Origin: G963663525 sp963663525
GTDB lineage: Bacteria; Myxococcota_A; SURF-8; G963663525
Reading direction: 5' to 3'
NCBI GenBank assembly: GCA_963663525.2
Contig: CAXXHC010000003.1
Span: 558,001-622,000 of the forward strand
Length of the DNA: 64,000 nt
Under the pieces are notes generated by a model. That model was given only the letters and a program-made list of their open reading frames with translations, was not told the origin of the DNA and ran no database searches. This document shows positions 1 through 8,473 of this stretch, in pieces. Both the position numbers and the translations under genes were made by a program. The first letter of the stretch is position 1, and every line of letters begins with the position of its first letter.

Positions 1-38
1 AAGGGTGGACGCTGAAAAAGGTATGCATCAAGCGCTCG

Positions 39-1541
39 ATGGCCAGGGCTTGTTTCGAGCGAGGTGAGGCAAAGCCGTTTTGTATATTGTTAGAGCATCC
101 CGAACAGGCCGGAAAAAACGCCCGTCGCGTGGGTTCGGTATCGCTCCGTGCCGAAAATCCTTCCTCTGATGCCACGTCCGGAAAACTGTTCGAGGCTGTG
201 GCTCGCCGCATGAAAAAGGTCGATTGGCGATCCTTATGGTTTCGCTCGAAAGAGGAATACGATGCCGGGGATGCTGTCCAAAGCCTTGATATGGATCACC
301 TTTTGCGCATGGCGGATGCCTTGGCGTCTCAGAGGGAATTCGAATTGAGCCTCGCCGCGATTCGTATGGCGGAACAGATCCAACCCGAAGATGCCTTGTT
401 GCGCCTGATGAAGATCCGCCGCCACATCATGAAAGGGGAAATTCAGTGTGCGCGAGAGCTGTTGGATGTTCCGGAAGATGCGTTTCCCGATCTTCGTGTC
501 GGCTTCGCTGCGGAACGGGCGAAAATCTACGCGCTGGAAGAGAACATCTCGAAATCATTGGAGATTTTGAAAAATCTGCAGACGGATGGAGCGATGCCCG
601 AAGGCGCCTGCCGTGCCGTGATCGAAACCGGCAAACTGATTGGCGAAGGAATTTGCGACCTGGACGCGCAGGATTTCTACATGCAGGCGTTGGAGTTTAT
701 CGAATCTTGTGACGACCTGTGGCAGGTGTTTTCCGAAACGATGATGGATACGGGCCGCTCGGTGGAATTGCTGGAATGGCTCGATAAGTCATTGAAAAAA
801 CAGCCTGAAAACACGCAACGGCTGCGACAGAAAGCCATGGCCTTGTGGCGTCTGAAACGTTTCGAAGAGTCCATGGAAGCCTGGCGCGCGTTGTACGATC
901 TCTCTCCCGATCCGAAAGTGCTGGAGAACCATACGTCGTTGATTGAACGGCTGGACGATAAAAAAACGTTGCAAGATCAAATGGTTGCGCGGATGAAGAC
1001 CCATCCCGACGACAAACTCGCCCGCCATACCCTGGCCGTGCTGCACTGTCATTTCGGCAGATATCAGACCTGTGAGGAAGAGGTGGATACGCTTTTGCTG
1101 GATTCGCCCGACGATACGGTGCTGTTCCTTTACGCGGCGATCAGTCGTTACGAATTGGGCGATTGGGAAGGAGCCAAGGAGACACTCGACAATCTTCACG
1201 TCAAGCGCAACAAAAACATCCTCAATCGCGAACTGTACTATTACCAGGCCATGATCTATCACCGAGAGGATCTGGAAAAATCCCTGCACTACCTCGACAT
1301 TCTATTCGGTCGTCCCATCGGTACGGAAGAGCCCCTGGCCCAGTACGCCAAGGCGCTGGAAATCCGAAAAAGACTTCTCAAAGGCGAAACCATTTGGGAA
1401 TGGCTGCCGGATGAGGAGTATCCGGTCGATCCCGACCTTGTGCCCTGGATTGTCGGAACGTTGCTTCCGGCAGGGGCTGCCGGTGTCGTGATTTTCGTGC
1501 TTCTCGTTCTTCTTTTCGTGAAAACTCGCAAAAATACGTAA
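39..1541 (+). CDS. TPR-repeat protein with C-terminal membrane anchor
   Basis: This is a helical-repeat protein made of degenerate tetratricopeptide repeats. Segments such as QPEDALLRLMKIRRHIMKGE, HPDDKLARHTLAVLHCHFGR and SPDDTVLFLYAAISRYELGD show the usual small/large residue spacing. The last ~30 residues form one hydrophobic helix (PWIVGTLLPAGAAGVVIFVL) followed by a basic tail, so the repeat region probably faces the cytoplasm or periplasm from a C-terminal anchor. The frame stays open to the left edge of the window, so the 5' end is uncertain. An internal ATG at 210 begins a protein (MKKVDWRSLW) that fits better than the first ATG at 39, whose leader looks non-coding. Partner and function are unknown; TPRs normally scaffold protein complexes. 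Confidence 0.7.
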   Translation: MARACFERGEAKPFCILLEHPEQAGKNARRVGSVSLRAENPSSDATSGKLFEAVARRMKKVDWRSLWFRSKEEYDAGDAVQSLDMDHLLRMADALASQREFELSLAAIRMAEQIQPEDALLRLMKIRRHIMKGEIQCARELLDVPEDAFPDLRVGFAAERAKIYALEENISKSLEILKNLQTDGAMPEGACRAVIETGKLIGEGICDLDAQDFYMQALEFIESCDDLWQVFSETMMDTGRSVELLEWLDKSLKKQPENTQRLRQKAMALWRLKRFEESMEAWRALYDLSPDPKVLENHTSLIERLDDKKTLQDQMVARMKTHPDDKLARHTLAVLHCHFGRYQTCEEEVDTLLLDSPDDTVLFLYAAISRYELGDWEGAKETLDNLHVKRNKNILNRELYYYQAMIYHREDLEKSLHYLDILFGRPIGTEEPLAQYAKALEIRKRLLKGETIWEWLPDEEYPVDPDLVPWIVGTLLPAGAAGVVIFVLLVLLFVKTRKNT

Positions 1542-2054
1542 AAAAATCGCCCCTTTTTAGTCCATTGAAAGTATACCAACCACGCAGCGCGGCAGTTCTC
1601 AGGAACGAACAGGGAGCCTTTACAAGCGCTCATTCCGAGTGCCGTCCCAAGGGCGGTGTATCGAGGAATTCCCTTCGATACGATTTCGCTTCGCGAAATC
1701 ACTCAGGGTGAGCGTTTGATGAAGACCCGTAAAAACAAGCGTAACACACAAAAAATTTGCGCTGTTCCTCAGGAGTGCTTCGCGACAACCTCCGGGAAGG
1801 TGGTGCCTTTTCTCGTCCAGTTCCAGAAACCCTCGAAAACATCATTCTTTGAGGGGAGTTCTCCTGATATCCTGTTTGCATGAAAACCGTGCGTTCGGCT
1901 GTCCTATGGGAAAGCGTTTTTCCTGAATCTCCGTATTTGTTTCGGCGTTGCGGTTGAAGTACAATACGGCGACTGTTTTCCGGTATTGCGGCGAGCGCAC
2001 CCACACCAGGATGATGCACGGTTGCGGACACGACGAGAAAGGCTTGGACATTCC
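1542..2054. other. Intergenic gap with one dispersed repeat
   Basis: No convincing gene is present. Short ORFs here run through the hairpin repeat at 1627-1714 and have no ribosome-binding site or recognisable product. The right part presumably carries the promoter of the lipoprotein gene at 2055; I could not pick a convincing -35/-10 pair. Confidence 0.5.
1627..1714 (+). repeat. Dispersed hairpin repeat R1, copy 1
   Basis: This 88-bp unit starts CGCTCATTCCGAGT and ends ACTCAGGGTGAGCG, which are imperfect inverted ends. The interior holds the palindrome GATTTCGCTTCGCGAAATC and a GTATCGAGG...CCTTCGATAC hairpin. A second copy lies on the opposite strand at 50203-50288, and a decayed copy at 8235-8368. 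It is non-coding and resembles REP/MITE-type intergenic repeats. Confidence 0.75.
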
Positions 2055-5000
2055 ATGGCGTTTTCGCTCGAAAAGAGGCGTTTTTCACGCGGCGAGGCGC
2101 AAGGCGTTTTTACGCGGAGGACGTGGTCTGAGAGCGCTTTGGGGGCGCTGTGCGGAATCGGGTTCGCCGTGTTGTGGTTCGGTTCACTGTTTTTCATGGC
2201 CTGCACCGAGGAATCCCGGTCCGTTGTCGCCACGCGCTTTACGGAATCGGAACAGGGGTATCACGCCTCAGGCGAAGGCGATACCGACGAGGTATTACCC
2301 GATCCGACCGGCTGGACGGGTGCGGATGACGACGACGATTTTAGTGGGGACGCCACCGAGCTTTCCGACGAGGCGGAACCCGAGGTCACGGATACGGAAA
2401 ACGAAGCGTTGCGGGTGCTTGCCCTGAGCCTGGAAGGGGAAAGCGGCAACGTGGAGGTGACTTACGAAATCACCGGTCAGGCATCGGAGGCGATGAAATT
2501 GCTTCCTGGATACAAGGCGCAGGGGGGAGAGTGGGGCGAAGCCCACACGACACCCGTAGAACTTCCCACACAGCCGGGATCGCACACGGTGACGTGGCAC
2601 AGCCATCTGGATCTTCCGTTTTCAGAAACCGAAAACGTGACGTTCAACCTTTCCTGGAGTCCTCCCGAAGGCGAAAACGCCACGGTTCAGGCCGAGCGAC
2701 TCGACAACCGTTACGTAGTGGCACCTCGACGCATGGATAGCCCAAGAGAAATCCCAGCCCACGGGGAGGCTCCGCAGGTGTTTCAGGCGAGAGACGCTAC
2801 CCTGTATCTGCTGTGGAAAGAGCCGGAAGAGAAAGGGCGGCACGTCTGGTTCAATCGCGCTTCCGATGGTTTGAACTGGGATGCCGCCAGCGTGGAGATT
2901 CCCTTCGGGGATGCCGATTTGGCCGAAGATTCGACGGAGGACGCCGAGGAGCTTTTCACGATCTGTGCCGACGGCAAGGGCAACGTGGCCGTGGTGCGTG
3001 CTGCGATGCAAGGCGAGTTGCGACGGATCGAACTGCAGGTGTCCGAGGATTACGGAAGCCAGTGGTTCACCGCACCGAGGGTGCTTGCCGAAGCTTTTGT
3101 CGATCACCATCCCACGCGCAACGTGCAGTGCCTGCTTTTCGATTCGCAATTGCTCGTTTCCTGGGTGGAACCCGGAGAAAACGGCGAGGAATTGAAGCTG
3201 CTGGACACCCATCTGTCCCTGTTGCACGATGCCCAGCCCTGGAGTGTCGCGGAGGGAGGCGGGGAGAACCTGTCGGTCATGGCTCCCCGTCTCGTGATCC
3301 ACGGCAACGTGTTCCGGCTGTATTGGTTGGAAACTCATATGGAGACGCTGGACCAGCGGCTTCTCTGTCGCGCGAGAATCAGCGCGTACAACGAGTGGGA
3401 AGAGGCAGAAGTCGTCGAACTCGGCCTTACCGACGATGACACCATTATGGATTTTCACGTTCGTTCCCTGGATCATTTGCTGGCGATGCAGGTGCTGACG
3501 CTGCGTTCCCTTGTCGCACGGGTGCGGTTGCATCTCTCCGAGGATGGCGGGCAGCAGTTCTCGGAAGACGTCAGCCCGATGAGCGATTCATCCACGGTAA
3601 ACAGCTCGTGGTACATCGATCCTCCTGCGTTGATTCTTCGTGGCGATCACATGGTAATGGCCTGGCTGGCGAACGATTCGTCCAATATCGTGCTGAGAGT
3701 GGCCTATTCGGCCACGGCGGGGCGTTTCTGGTCGTTTCCTACGGCAATGGCGTTGCCCACGAGTCCGTCTCGAAGCTACGTGGCTCCCAGATTGGCTGCC
3801 GCCGGGGAAGCGCGTGTGGTGATGGCGCTATGGAGCACTTTCAACGAAGAAGACGTGGAGCGGATTGATCTTAAGGTGTTTGAAAGCTCCAATCATGGCA
3901 CATCCTGGTCACAGGCCGAAGCCGTGACGGATGGGCTGAAACTTGTACGGGAAGACATCGCTTTGCAGGCGCTGAGTCTCGGTGAGGATACCGTGGCGCT
4001 GCTGACGTCGGGAAAATTTCACCAGCGCGGTCAACCACGCTGGTTCGAGTCCACCGAGCCGGGGCAATGGCTGGAAAAAGATCCCCGACCGGGCCATTAC
4101 GGAAGCCGTTCAAATTCCTATGGGGTGAAACTTTACGGGACGGAAGAGACATTGTACGGCGTGTATATCGACGACCGTAACGATGTAGGTTTTCCCTATT
4201 TTTGCGCCAGCACCGACGATGGAGAAAGCTGGAGAATGGACCATCCCATCATGCTTCCCATCCCGGAAGAGGACGCTGTGGTCTACGACGTGGATTTCGA
4301 CGTGGCCGATCCTCCCGCCGTGCTGGTGCAGACCCGCGATGAGAGTGTCAGTCACTATTATTACGGTCGGAGTGTAGACGAGGATTTCGTGCCTAACTCG
4401 GCTCTGGGGTCGTTTTCCGGCGAACTCGAAGGGCGTCTTTTGCAACTCGTTCACACGGATCAGGGACCGTTCGCCTTTCTGTATGCCGAACCCGGTGCCC
4501 AACACCTGCTTCGAGTGCGGACCTCTACCGACGGTGGGACGACCTGGGACTGGGCGGTCGGGGATCTCGAAATGAAGCCGGGCTTCGATCGGGGACCGTA
4601 TCTCGCCGTGGAAACCGATCCTTTCGAGGCGTTGGTGGCATGGTACGCGGTGCGCTCGAAGGACGATGAGGTGGTGTACGATCTCGTGATGGCCCACTTC
4701 AATGGCAGCAATTGGGAGACGATTCAGAACTCCTGGCTTTCTGGGGACACAGAACCGCGTGAAGTACGCCCGATCTCTTTGAAAAATGGCCGTTGGGTGC
4801 TGCTGAAAGTGACGAATGAAGTCCCCTACGGAACCATTGAGCTGTATACGGCGCTCGATGGCGCAAGAGGAGATTGGACGAAGCAGGAGGGGCTGGTATT
4901 CACGTCATACGATCCGCCGGTATTGGAGCATCGCGTGGACGAGGAAGGCTCGTTGCATCTGCTGTACGGGCAGGCGGTCGATGTGGGGACGATGCTCACC

Positions 5001-5360
5001 TATACCCGTTTTGATCCCTCGTTGCGCTACTGGAGCGAGCGCCGGTCGGTACAGCCGGTGGTTCCCGATGAAGGTTCGGTACGCCTAAGGGGATTCGGAT
5101 CGCGAGCCTTGTGGGTCTCCTGGATCGAAACCTTCAGCCGCTCGCGCGTGTTGTTCGGCGTGTTCAGCCACGACGGCGGAAATACCTGGCGCGCTCCGAT
5201 CATTCTCTCACCGGACCAGGAATACGTGTACGATTACGACCTTGCTTTCTCCGGTGCGGGGACCACGCATTTGGGGTTTTCCATTGTCGATGGCGACGAT
5301 ATCAACCTCTACGATATCCGCTGGCCCGCTACGGCGGAGGATCTCGAAGAGGCGCGCTGA
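2055..5360 (+). CDS. BNR/Asp-box repeat lipoprotein (sialidase-like beta-propeller)
   Basis: This is a large secreted lipoprotein. The N-terminus has a hydrophobic stretch ending in a lipobox (GSLFFMAC), followed by a Ser/Asp/Glu-rich linker (DADDDDDFSGD-like). The remaining ~950 residues contain scattered Asp-box motifs of the S-x-D-x-G-x-x-W type: STDDGESW, STDGGTTW, SHDGGNTW and SSNHGTSW. These mark beta-propeller sheets of sialidase/exo-alpha type folds. Catalytic sialidase residues cannot be assigned, so it may be a binding rather than an enzymatic propeller. I chose ATG 2055 because it directly precedes the signal peptide and lies behind GAAAGG; the frame also opens earlier at 1986. It is monocistronic and probably exposed on the cell surface or in the periplasm. 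Confidence 0.75.
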   Translation: MAFSLEKRRFSRGEAQGVFTRRTWSESALGALCGIGFAVLWFGSLFFMACTEESRSVVATRFTESEQGYHASGEGDTDEVLPDPTGWTGADDDDDFSGDATELSDEAEPEVTDTENEALRVLALSLEGESGNVEVTYEITGQASEAMKLLPGYKAQGGEWGEAHTTPVELPTQPGSHTVTWHSHLDLPFSETENVTFNLSWSPPEGENATVQAERLDNRYVVAPRRMDSPREIPAHGEAPQVFQARDATLYLLWKEPEEKGRHVWFNRASDGLNWDAASVEIPFGDADLAEDSTEDAEELFTICADGKGNVAVVRAAMQGELRRIELQVSEDYGSQWFTAPRVLAEAFVDHHPTRNVQCLLFDSQLLVSWVEPGENGEELKLLDTHLSLLHDAQPWSVAEGGGENLSVMAPRLVIHGNVFRLYWLETHMETLDQRLLCRARISAYNEWEEAEVVELGLTDDDTIMDFHVRSLDHLLAMQVLTLRSLVARVRLHLSEDGGQQFSEDVSPMSDSSTVNSSWYIDPPALILRGDHMVMAWLANDSSNIVLRVAYSATAGRFWSFPTAMALPTSPSRSYVAPRLAAAGEARVVMALWSTFNEEDVERIDLKVFESSNHGTSWSQAEAVTDGLKLVREDIALQALSLGEDTVALLTSGKFHQRGQPRWFESTEPGQWLEKDPRPGHYGSRSNSYGVKLYGTEETLYGVYIDDRNDVGFPYFCASTDDGESWRMDHPIMLPIPEEDAVVYDVDFDVADPPAVLVQTRDESVSHYYYGRSVDEDFVPNSALGSFSGELEGRLLQLVHTDQGPFAFLYAEPGAQHLLRVRTSTDGGTTWDWAVGDLEMKPGFDRGPYLAVETDPFEALVAWYAVRSKDDEVVYDLVMAHFNGSNWETIQNSWLSGDTEPREVRPISLKNGRWVLLKVTNEVPYGTIELYTALDGARGDWTKQEGLVFTSYDPPVLEHRVDEEGSLHLLYGQAVDVGTMLTYTRFDPSLRYWSERRSVQPVVPDEGSVRLRGFGSRALWVSWIETFSRSRVLFGVFSHDGGNTWRAPIILSPDQEYVYDYDLAFSGAGTTHLGFSIVDGDDINLYDIRWPATAEDLEEAR

Positions 5361-5753
5361 AACGTGCAAAAACGTGACTTTTCGTGCAATGATGTCCAAA
5401 AATGCCATCCCCCTTGCTTTGTCAGTTCAAACTCGCGACAAACCATGATAAAACGCGCAATTCTGTACGGATTTTCTTGCAAAGGAGCAACCTAAGCTCG
5501 AAAAAAGTGTAACGGAACTGAACAAAAACCGCGTTTTTCGGTCGAAAACTCTTGCAAAGGAAGAGATTCCCTTGCTTTGCAAGTTTCATCTACTCAGTAT
5601 AATTTGTATAAAATAGCCTGAGTGGAAAACGCCGTAAATGACCCGATTCGATGTTGCAAGTGGGGGAAAATCGAACGTGGGCTTGCTTTCCGTGATGCGA
5701 CGTATTATGACGTCTTGTGTCATTTTTAAGAACTGCATCGAAGGAGGTGGACG
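5361..5753. other. Intergenic gap with a repeat shared with 46.3-46.6 kb
   Basis: No gene is visible. The stretch 5499-5552 resembles 46451-46506 (both have GAAAAAAGTG, then ACAAAAAC and GTTTTTCG-ACCGAAAA elements), and both gaps also contain GTGCAA/TTGCAAA words. This suggests a diverged dispersed repeat upstream of two unrelated genes. Confidence 0.4.
5577..5603 (+). promoter_or_regulatory. Possible sigma70-type promoter
   Basis: A perfect TATAAT lies at 5598-5603, with TTGCAA at 5577-5582 as a possible -35. The 15-bp spacer is short, so the -35 assignment is weak. It would serve the DUF4442 gene about 150 bp downstream. Confidence 0.3.
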
Positions 5754-6248
5754 TTGGCGTTTTCCAATCAGCTTACGAAGGCGTACAGTACGTTTTCCTT
5801 CCTGCCCGAACCGATGAGAACGTCTGTATTTTCGGTAGCTTTCGGTCTGAAGGTGCCGTTCATGGCCACGGCGGGCGTCAAGATCGTATCGGTCGAGGAA
5901 AAGCGGGTGGAACTGGTACTGAAGAACCGACGCAAGGCGCAAAACCACCTGAAACAGGTACATGCCTCGGCGATGTGCCTGCTTGCGGAAACGGCCACCG
6001 GCCTGATGGTCGGCATCAACCTGCCGGATCATTCGCTACCTCTGATGAAAAGCATGAAGCTCAACTTCGTCAAGCGTTCCACCGGAGATTTCAAAGCGGT
6101 GGCAACTCTCACCGACGAGCAACTCGCGAGCATTCGCGACGATCCGAAGGGGGAGGTGACGGTGCCCGTCACGCTCACCGACGAGGTGAACGTCGAGCCG
6201 GTGCTGTGCGAAATGACCTGGGCTTGGGTGCCGAAAAAGCGAAAGTAA
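5754..6248 (+). CDS. DUF4442 hotdog-fold protein (putative thioesterase family)
   Basis: This 164-residue protein matches the DUF4442/YiiD-C-like hotdog family in length and pattern: an N-terminal helix, the central helix segment HASAMCLLAETATGLMVG, and the strand region MKSMKLNFVKRSTGDFKAVA. Hotdog proteins commonly hydrolyse acyl-CoA thioesters; the substrate here is unknown. Translation starts at TTG 5754, as an excellent Shine-Dalgarno (AAGGAGGT, 5741-5748) sits at the right spacing and no ATG or GTG fits it. The gene stands alone and converges with the exported protein gene on the minus strand, with which it shares a boundary (6248/6249). Confidence 0.75.
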   Translation: MAFSNQLTKAYSTFSFLPEPMRTSVFSVAFGLKVPFMATAGVKIVSVEEKRVELVLKNRRKAQNHLKQVHASAMCLLAETATGLMVGINLPDHSLPLMKSMKLNFVKRSTGDFKAVATLTDEQLASIRDDPKGEVTVPVTLTDEVNVEPVLCEMTWAWVPKKRK

Positions 6249-6722
6249 TCAATCGGTTGTGGGCTTGGATAGGTCCGGGTTGACCTGGATCACGAGGATC
6301 ATCACGCCCTTTTTGTAGCGGGCGCCTCCCAAAATCACCATGTGGCCGTCTCGAATCAGAATGTCGCTTTGCACCAATTTGGGAATCGAAAGCGTAATTT
6401 TCCACATGTCGCGCTGTTTTTGCACTGGCGTCAGCGAAAGCGGTTTGCCGTCGGGGAGAATCAACGTGCCTTTCTGGCCTACGTTCAAGGTAAGGGTCTG
6501 TTCGTTCTCCAGTTGATACTGGGTGAAATCGAAGAGCTGGTTGAGTCTTTTCTGCAAAGGTTTCAAGCGCGGATCGACCTTGGGTTCCCCCTTGGCGGCG
6601 TAGACGATCTGCACCTTCAGGGTGGGAGAAGCCGCCGCCGCGAAGACGTAATGCGATCCTGCTGCCAGTAGTGCCAGTGTTAAAGATAAGACTATGATAA
6701 TGTTGAAAAAATCGCGTTTCAT
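6249..6722 (-). CDS. Small exported protein of the ECF sigma operon
   Basis: The 157-residue product begins with a clear signal peptide (MKRDFFNIIIVLSLTLALLA... ending near VFAAAA), then a mature domain of about 125 residues with beta-type segments. I do not recognise a family. It is the third gene of a minus-strand run after an ECF sigma factor and its anti-sigma factor, 58 bp downstream of the latter. That makes a role in the same envelope-stress circuit likely, perhaps as a periplasmic sensor or modulator. No cysteines or catalytic motifs stand out. Confidence 0.6.
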   Translation of the reverse strand: MKRDFFNIIIVLSLTLALLAAGSHYVFAAAASPTLKVQIVYAAKGEPKVDPRLKPLQKRLNQLFDFTQYQLENEQTLTLNVGQKGTLILPDGKPLSLTPVQKQRDMWKITLSIPKLVQSDILIRDGHMVILGGARYKKGVMILVIQVNPDLSKPTTD

Positions 6723-6780
6723 CGATATGTCTTCAGTGAGTCGGTCCGTATGAAACGGACGGCAAAAGGTTCGTTTCGGA

Positions 6781-7278
6781 TCAATTCACGCTGTCCTCTT
6801 CGAACAGCCAGATGACTTTCACCGGTTCGTTTTCCCCGTCGAGCCGGGTATCGTAAATCTGGGCCTTGGAAGAAAAGGTTTCGAGGTTTTCGACGATGAC
6901 GCTGTTCGGTTGCCAACTGGAGGTGGACTGCCGGTAGTGGTAATGCAGGCCGATCGCAACGACCAGCGCTGCCGCCGCCGCAAAGGAAAGCGGCTTCCAT
7001 AAAAAGCGGAGTCGAGTGGAACGCGACGAAGCTTGTTCCTCCGCCACGCGCCGTTCGATTTCGTTGGCAAGCGCTTCGGTGTCGAGCGAGCGCAGCGCCT
7101 CTTCGGTGTCGTGTCTCAGTCCCTCGCCGATTTCACGAAGGCTTCGAGCTTCGGCTTCCATGGAAGGATCGTTTTTCAAAACTTCCATGATTTCAGCCTG
7201 TTGAGCTTCGTCCAGTTCGCCGTCGTGCAGGCGGTGAACGTTTTTCAAGGTGTCGTTGTCGTGTTTGTTGGTGCTCAT
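6781..7278 (-). CDS. Anti-sigma factor-like membrane protein
   Basis: The 165-residue protein has an N-terminal cytoplasmic helical domain starting MSTNKHDND, with the LHDGELDEAQQAEI pattern typical of anti-sigma factors (usually zf-HC2; here the paired cysteines are missing). A single transmembrane helix follows (LSFAAAAALVVAIGLHYHY), then a ~65-residue periplasmic tail. Its start ATG (7278) overlaps the stop of the upstream sigma-factor gene by 4 bp (ATGA), indicating translational coupling. The expected role is to hold the ECF sigma factor at the membrane until a signal arrives. The assignment rests on context and topology rather than a strong motif. Confidence 0.75.
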   Translation of the reverse strand: MSTNKHDNDTLKNVHRLHDGELDEAQQAEIMEVLKNDPSMEAEARSLREIGEGLRHDTEEALRSLDTEALANEIERRVAEEQASSRSTRLRFLWKPLSFAAAAALVVAIGLHYHYRQSTSSWQPNSVIVENLETFSSKAQIYDTRLDGENEPVKVIWLFEEDSVN

Positions 7279-7889
7279 TCCATTGTCCCTTCGCGTGAAC
7301 GTTTCATCGATTTCTGTATTTTCTTTCGCGCATGGAACAGTCGGGACATGACCGTTCCAAGACTGCAATCGACCGCTTCTGCGATCTCTTCATAGCTTAA
7401 TCCTTCCACTTCCCGCAACACAATGACCGCCCTGTGTTTTTCGGAAAGTTTCTCCATGGCGGTACCGACCTGTTGGCCAAGTTCTTTGGTTTCCAGTGCC
7501 TTGAGCGGATGCATTGGAGCGGAGGCCGTTGGAAAATCGCTTTCCTCCGCTTCCGCGAGCGCTTCGGGAAATTCGCCGTACAGCACGGTTTTCTTGCGTT
7601 GGATTTTTCCGGCGGTGCTGATCGACAAATTGACGGCGATTCGATACAGCCAGGTGTAAAACGAGGAGTCGCCTTTGAACTTGTGCAGATGCCGAAACGC
7701 CCGTATGAATACCTCCTGTGTGGTGTCGCGCGCCTCTTCTCGGTCGCGGACGATTCCGAAGCAGATGCCAAATACCCGACCCTGGTAGCGTCGGACTACT
7801 TCTCCGAAGGCCCTGGAATCGCCATCTCGGCTTCGTTCGACCAGTTCGAGGTCGCTCAAAGGGTCCGGCTTTTCTCGTCGAGCCTTCAT
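7275..7889 (-). CDS. RNA polymerase ECF sigma factor (RpoE/SigW type)
   Basis: This is a 204-residue group IV sigma factor. Sigma region 2 is seen at DGDSRAFGEVVRRYQGRVFG and TTQEVFIRAF (the D-x-x-Q-E-x-F motif), and region 4 at LSEKHRAVIVLREVEGLSYE, where the EIAEAVDCSLGTVMSRLFHA helix-turn-helix binds the -35 element. It is first in an operon with an anti-sigma factor (4-bp overlap) and an exported protein, so it should be released by an envelope signal and probably autoregulates. The linker between regions 2 and 4 (EFPEALAEAEESDFPTASAP) is of usual length. Confidence 0.92.
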   Translation of the reverse strand: MKARREKPDPLSDLELVERSRDGDSRAFGEVVRRYQGRVFGICFGIVRDREEARDTTQEVFIRAFRHLHKFKGDSSFYTWLYRIAVNLSISTAGKIQRKKTVLYGEFPEALAEAEESDFPTASAPMHPLKALETKELGQQVGTAMEKLSEKHRAVIVLREVEGLSYEEIAEAVDCSLGTVMSRLFHARKKIQKSMKRSREGTME

Positions 7890-8111
7890 ACCTACTCTTT
7901 AATTGGACTTCCCGAAGGTGGAAACCATTCAGAAAGAAATTTATTTTCATCCGTTTCAAGGATATTTCGAACTAATCGGATCTCGAAATCCCCATGATAT
8001 CCTCGAAAGATGTTTTCTCACACTTGTTTCGAAAGGGTCAGGGGCGAAAAAATTCAAAAATTCCGGCATGTTTTTACGAAAGCATCAAAAACAGAGAGCT
8101 TCACCCCAATT

Positions 8112-8217
8112 CTTTTGTTGGTTCAGGTCTCCCGACCTGAACCATTCGTTTCTCGTCGGGTTTCCAACCCGACGGCATGAACCTGTGGAGCAAGTCGGGA
8201 GACTTGCTCCAACGAAG
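8112..8217 (+). repeat. Three-hairpin dispersed repeat R2, copy 1
   Basis: This 106-bp unit is built of three consecutive perfect stem-loops: GGTTCAGGT...ACCTGAACC, CGTCGGGTT...AACCCGACG and GGAGCAAGTC...GACTTGCTCC. Its ends (TTTGTTGGTTCAGGTCTCCC and the complement of GGGAGACTTGCTCCAACGAA) are imperfect inverted repeats. A second copy of nearly the same length lies at 46186-46290, and a fragment near 62401-62430. Confidence 0.75.
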
Positions 8218-8234
8218 CGAATGACTTTAAAACC

Positions 8235-8368
8235 GCTCATGGCGAGTGATTTGCAAAGCAAATTGTATCGAGCCATTCCCGTTTTCCTCTAGAATATTCA
8301 CACTCTTGTGTTGACGCTATCAAAAACCCCTCGATACACCACCCTTCGGGTGGCACTCGGGACGAGCG
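8235..8368 (-). repeat. Decayed copy of repeat R1
   Basis: The left part (CGCTCATGGCGAGTGATTTG through AATTGTATCGAG) and the right part (CTCGATACACCACCC... CACTCGGGACGAGCG) match the two halves of the R1 repeat found at 1627-1714 and 50203-50288. About 45 bp of unrelated sequence separates them, so this is an interrupted, older copy. Confidence 0.5.
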
Positions 8369-8473
8369 GATATTAATCTGAGCATCCTTTCTTTTCGAAA
8401 TCTGCCTTCCCGTTGGTTCCGAGTCGGGTGAAATCACCCGACCTACTTTTAGAGATTCACCCCAATTGGTCTG

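Larger units (their letters stand above)
7890..8473. other. Repeat-filled intergenic gap
   Basis: No protein-coding gene is supported. The gap contains a three-hairpin repeat (8112-8217), a decayed R1 copy (8235-8368), and a further CGTTGGTTC/GTCGGGTG...CACCCGAC hairpin at about 8412-8445. The string TTCACCCCAATT occurs twice (about 8100 and 8456). The promoter of the ECF sigma operon must lie near 7890-8050 but is not obvious. Confidence 0.5.

Noticed and set aside
1656..1883. 75-residue ORF between the TPR protein and the BNR lipoprotein
   Set aside because: It begins inside the R1 hairpin repeat, has no ribosome-binding site and no recognisable product.
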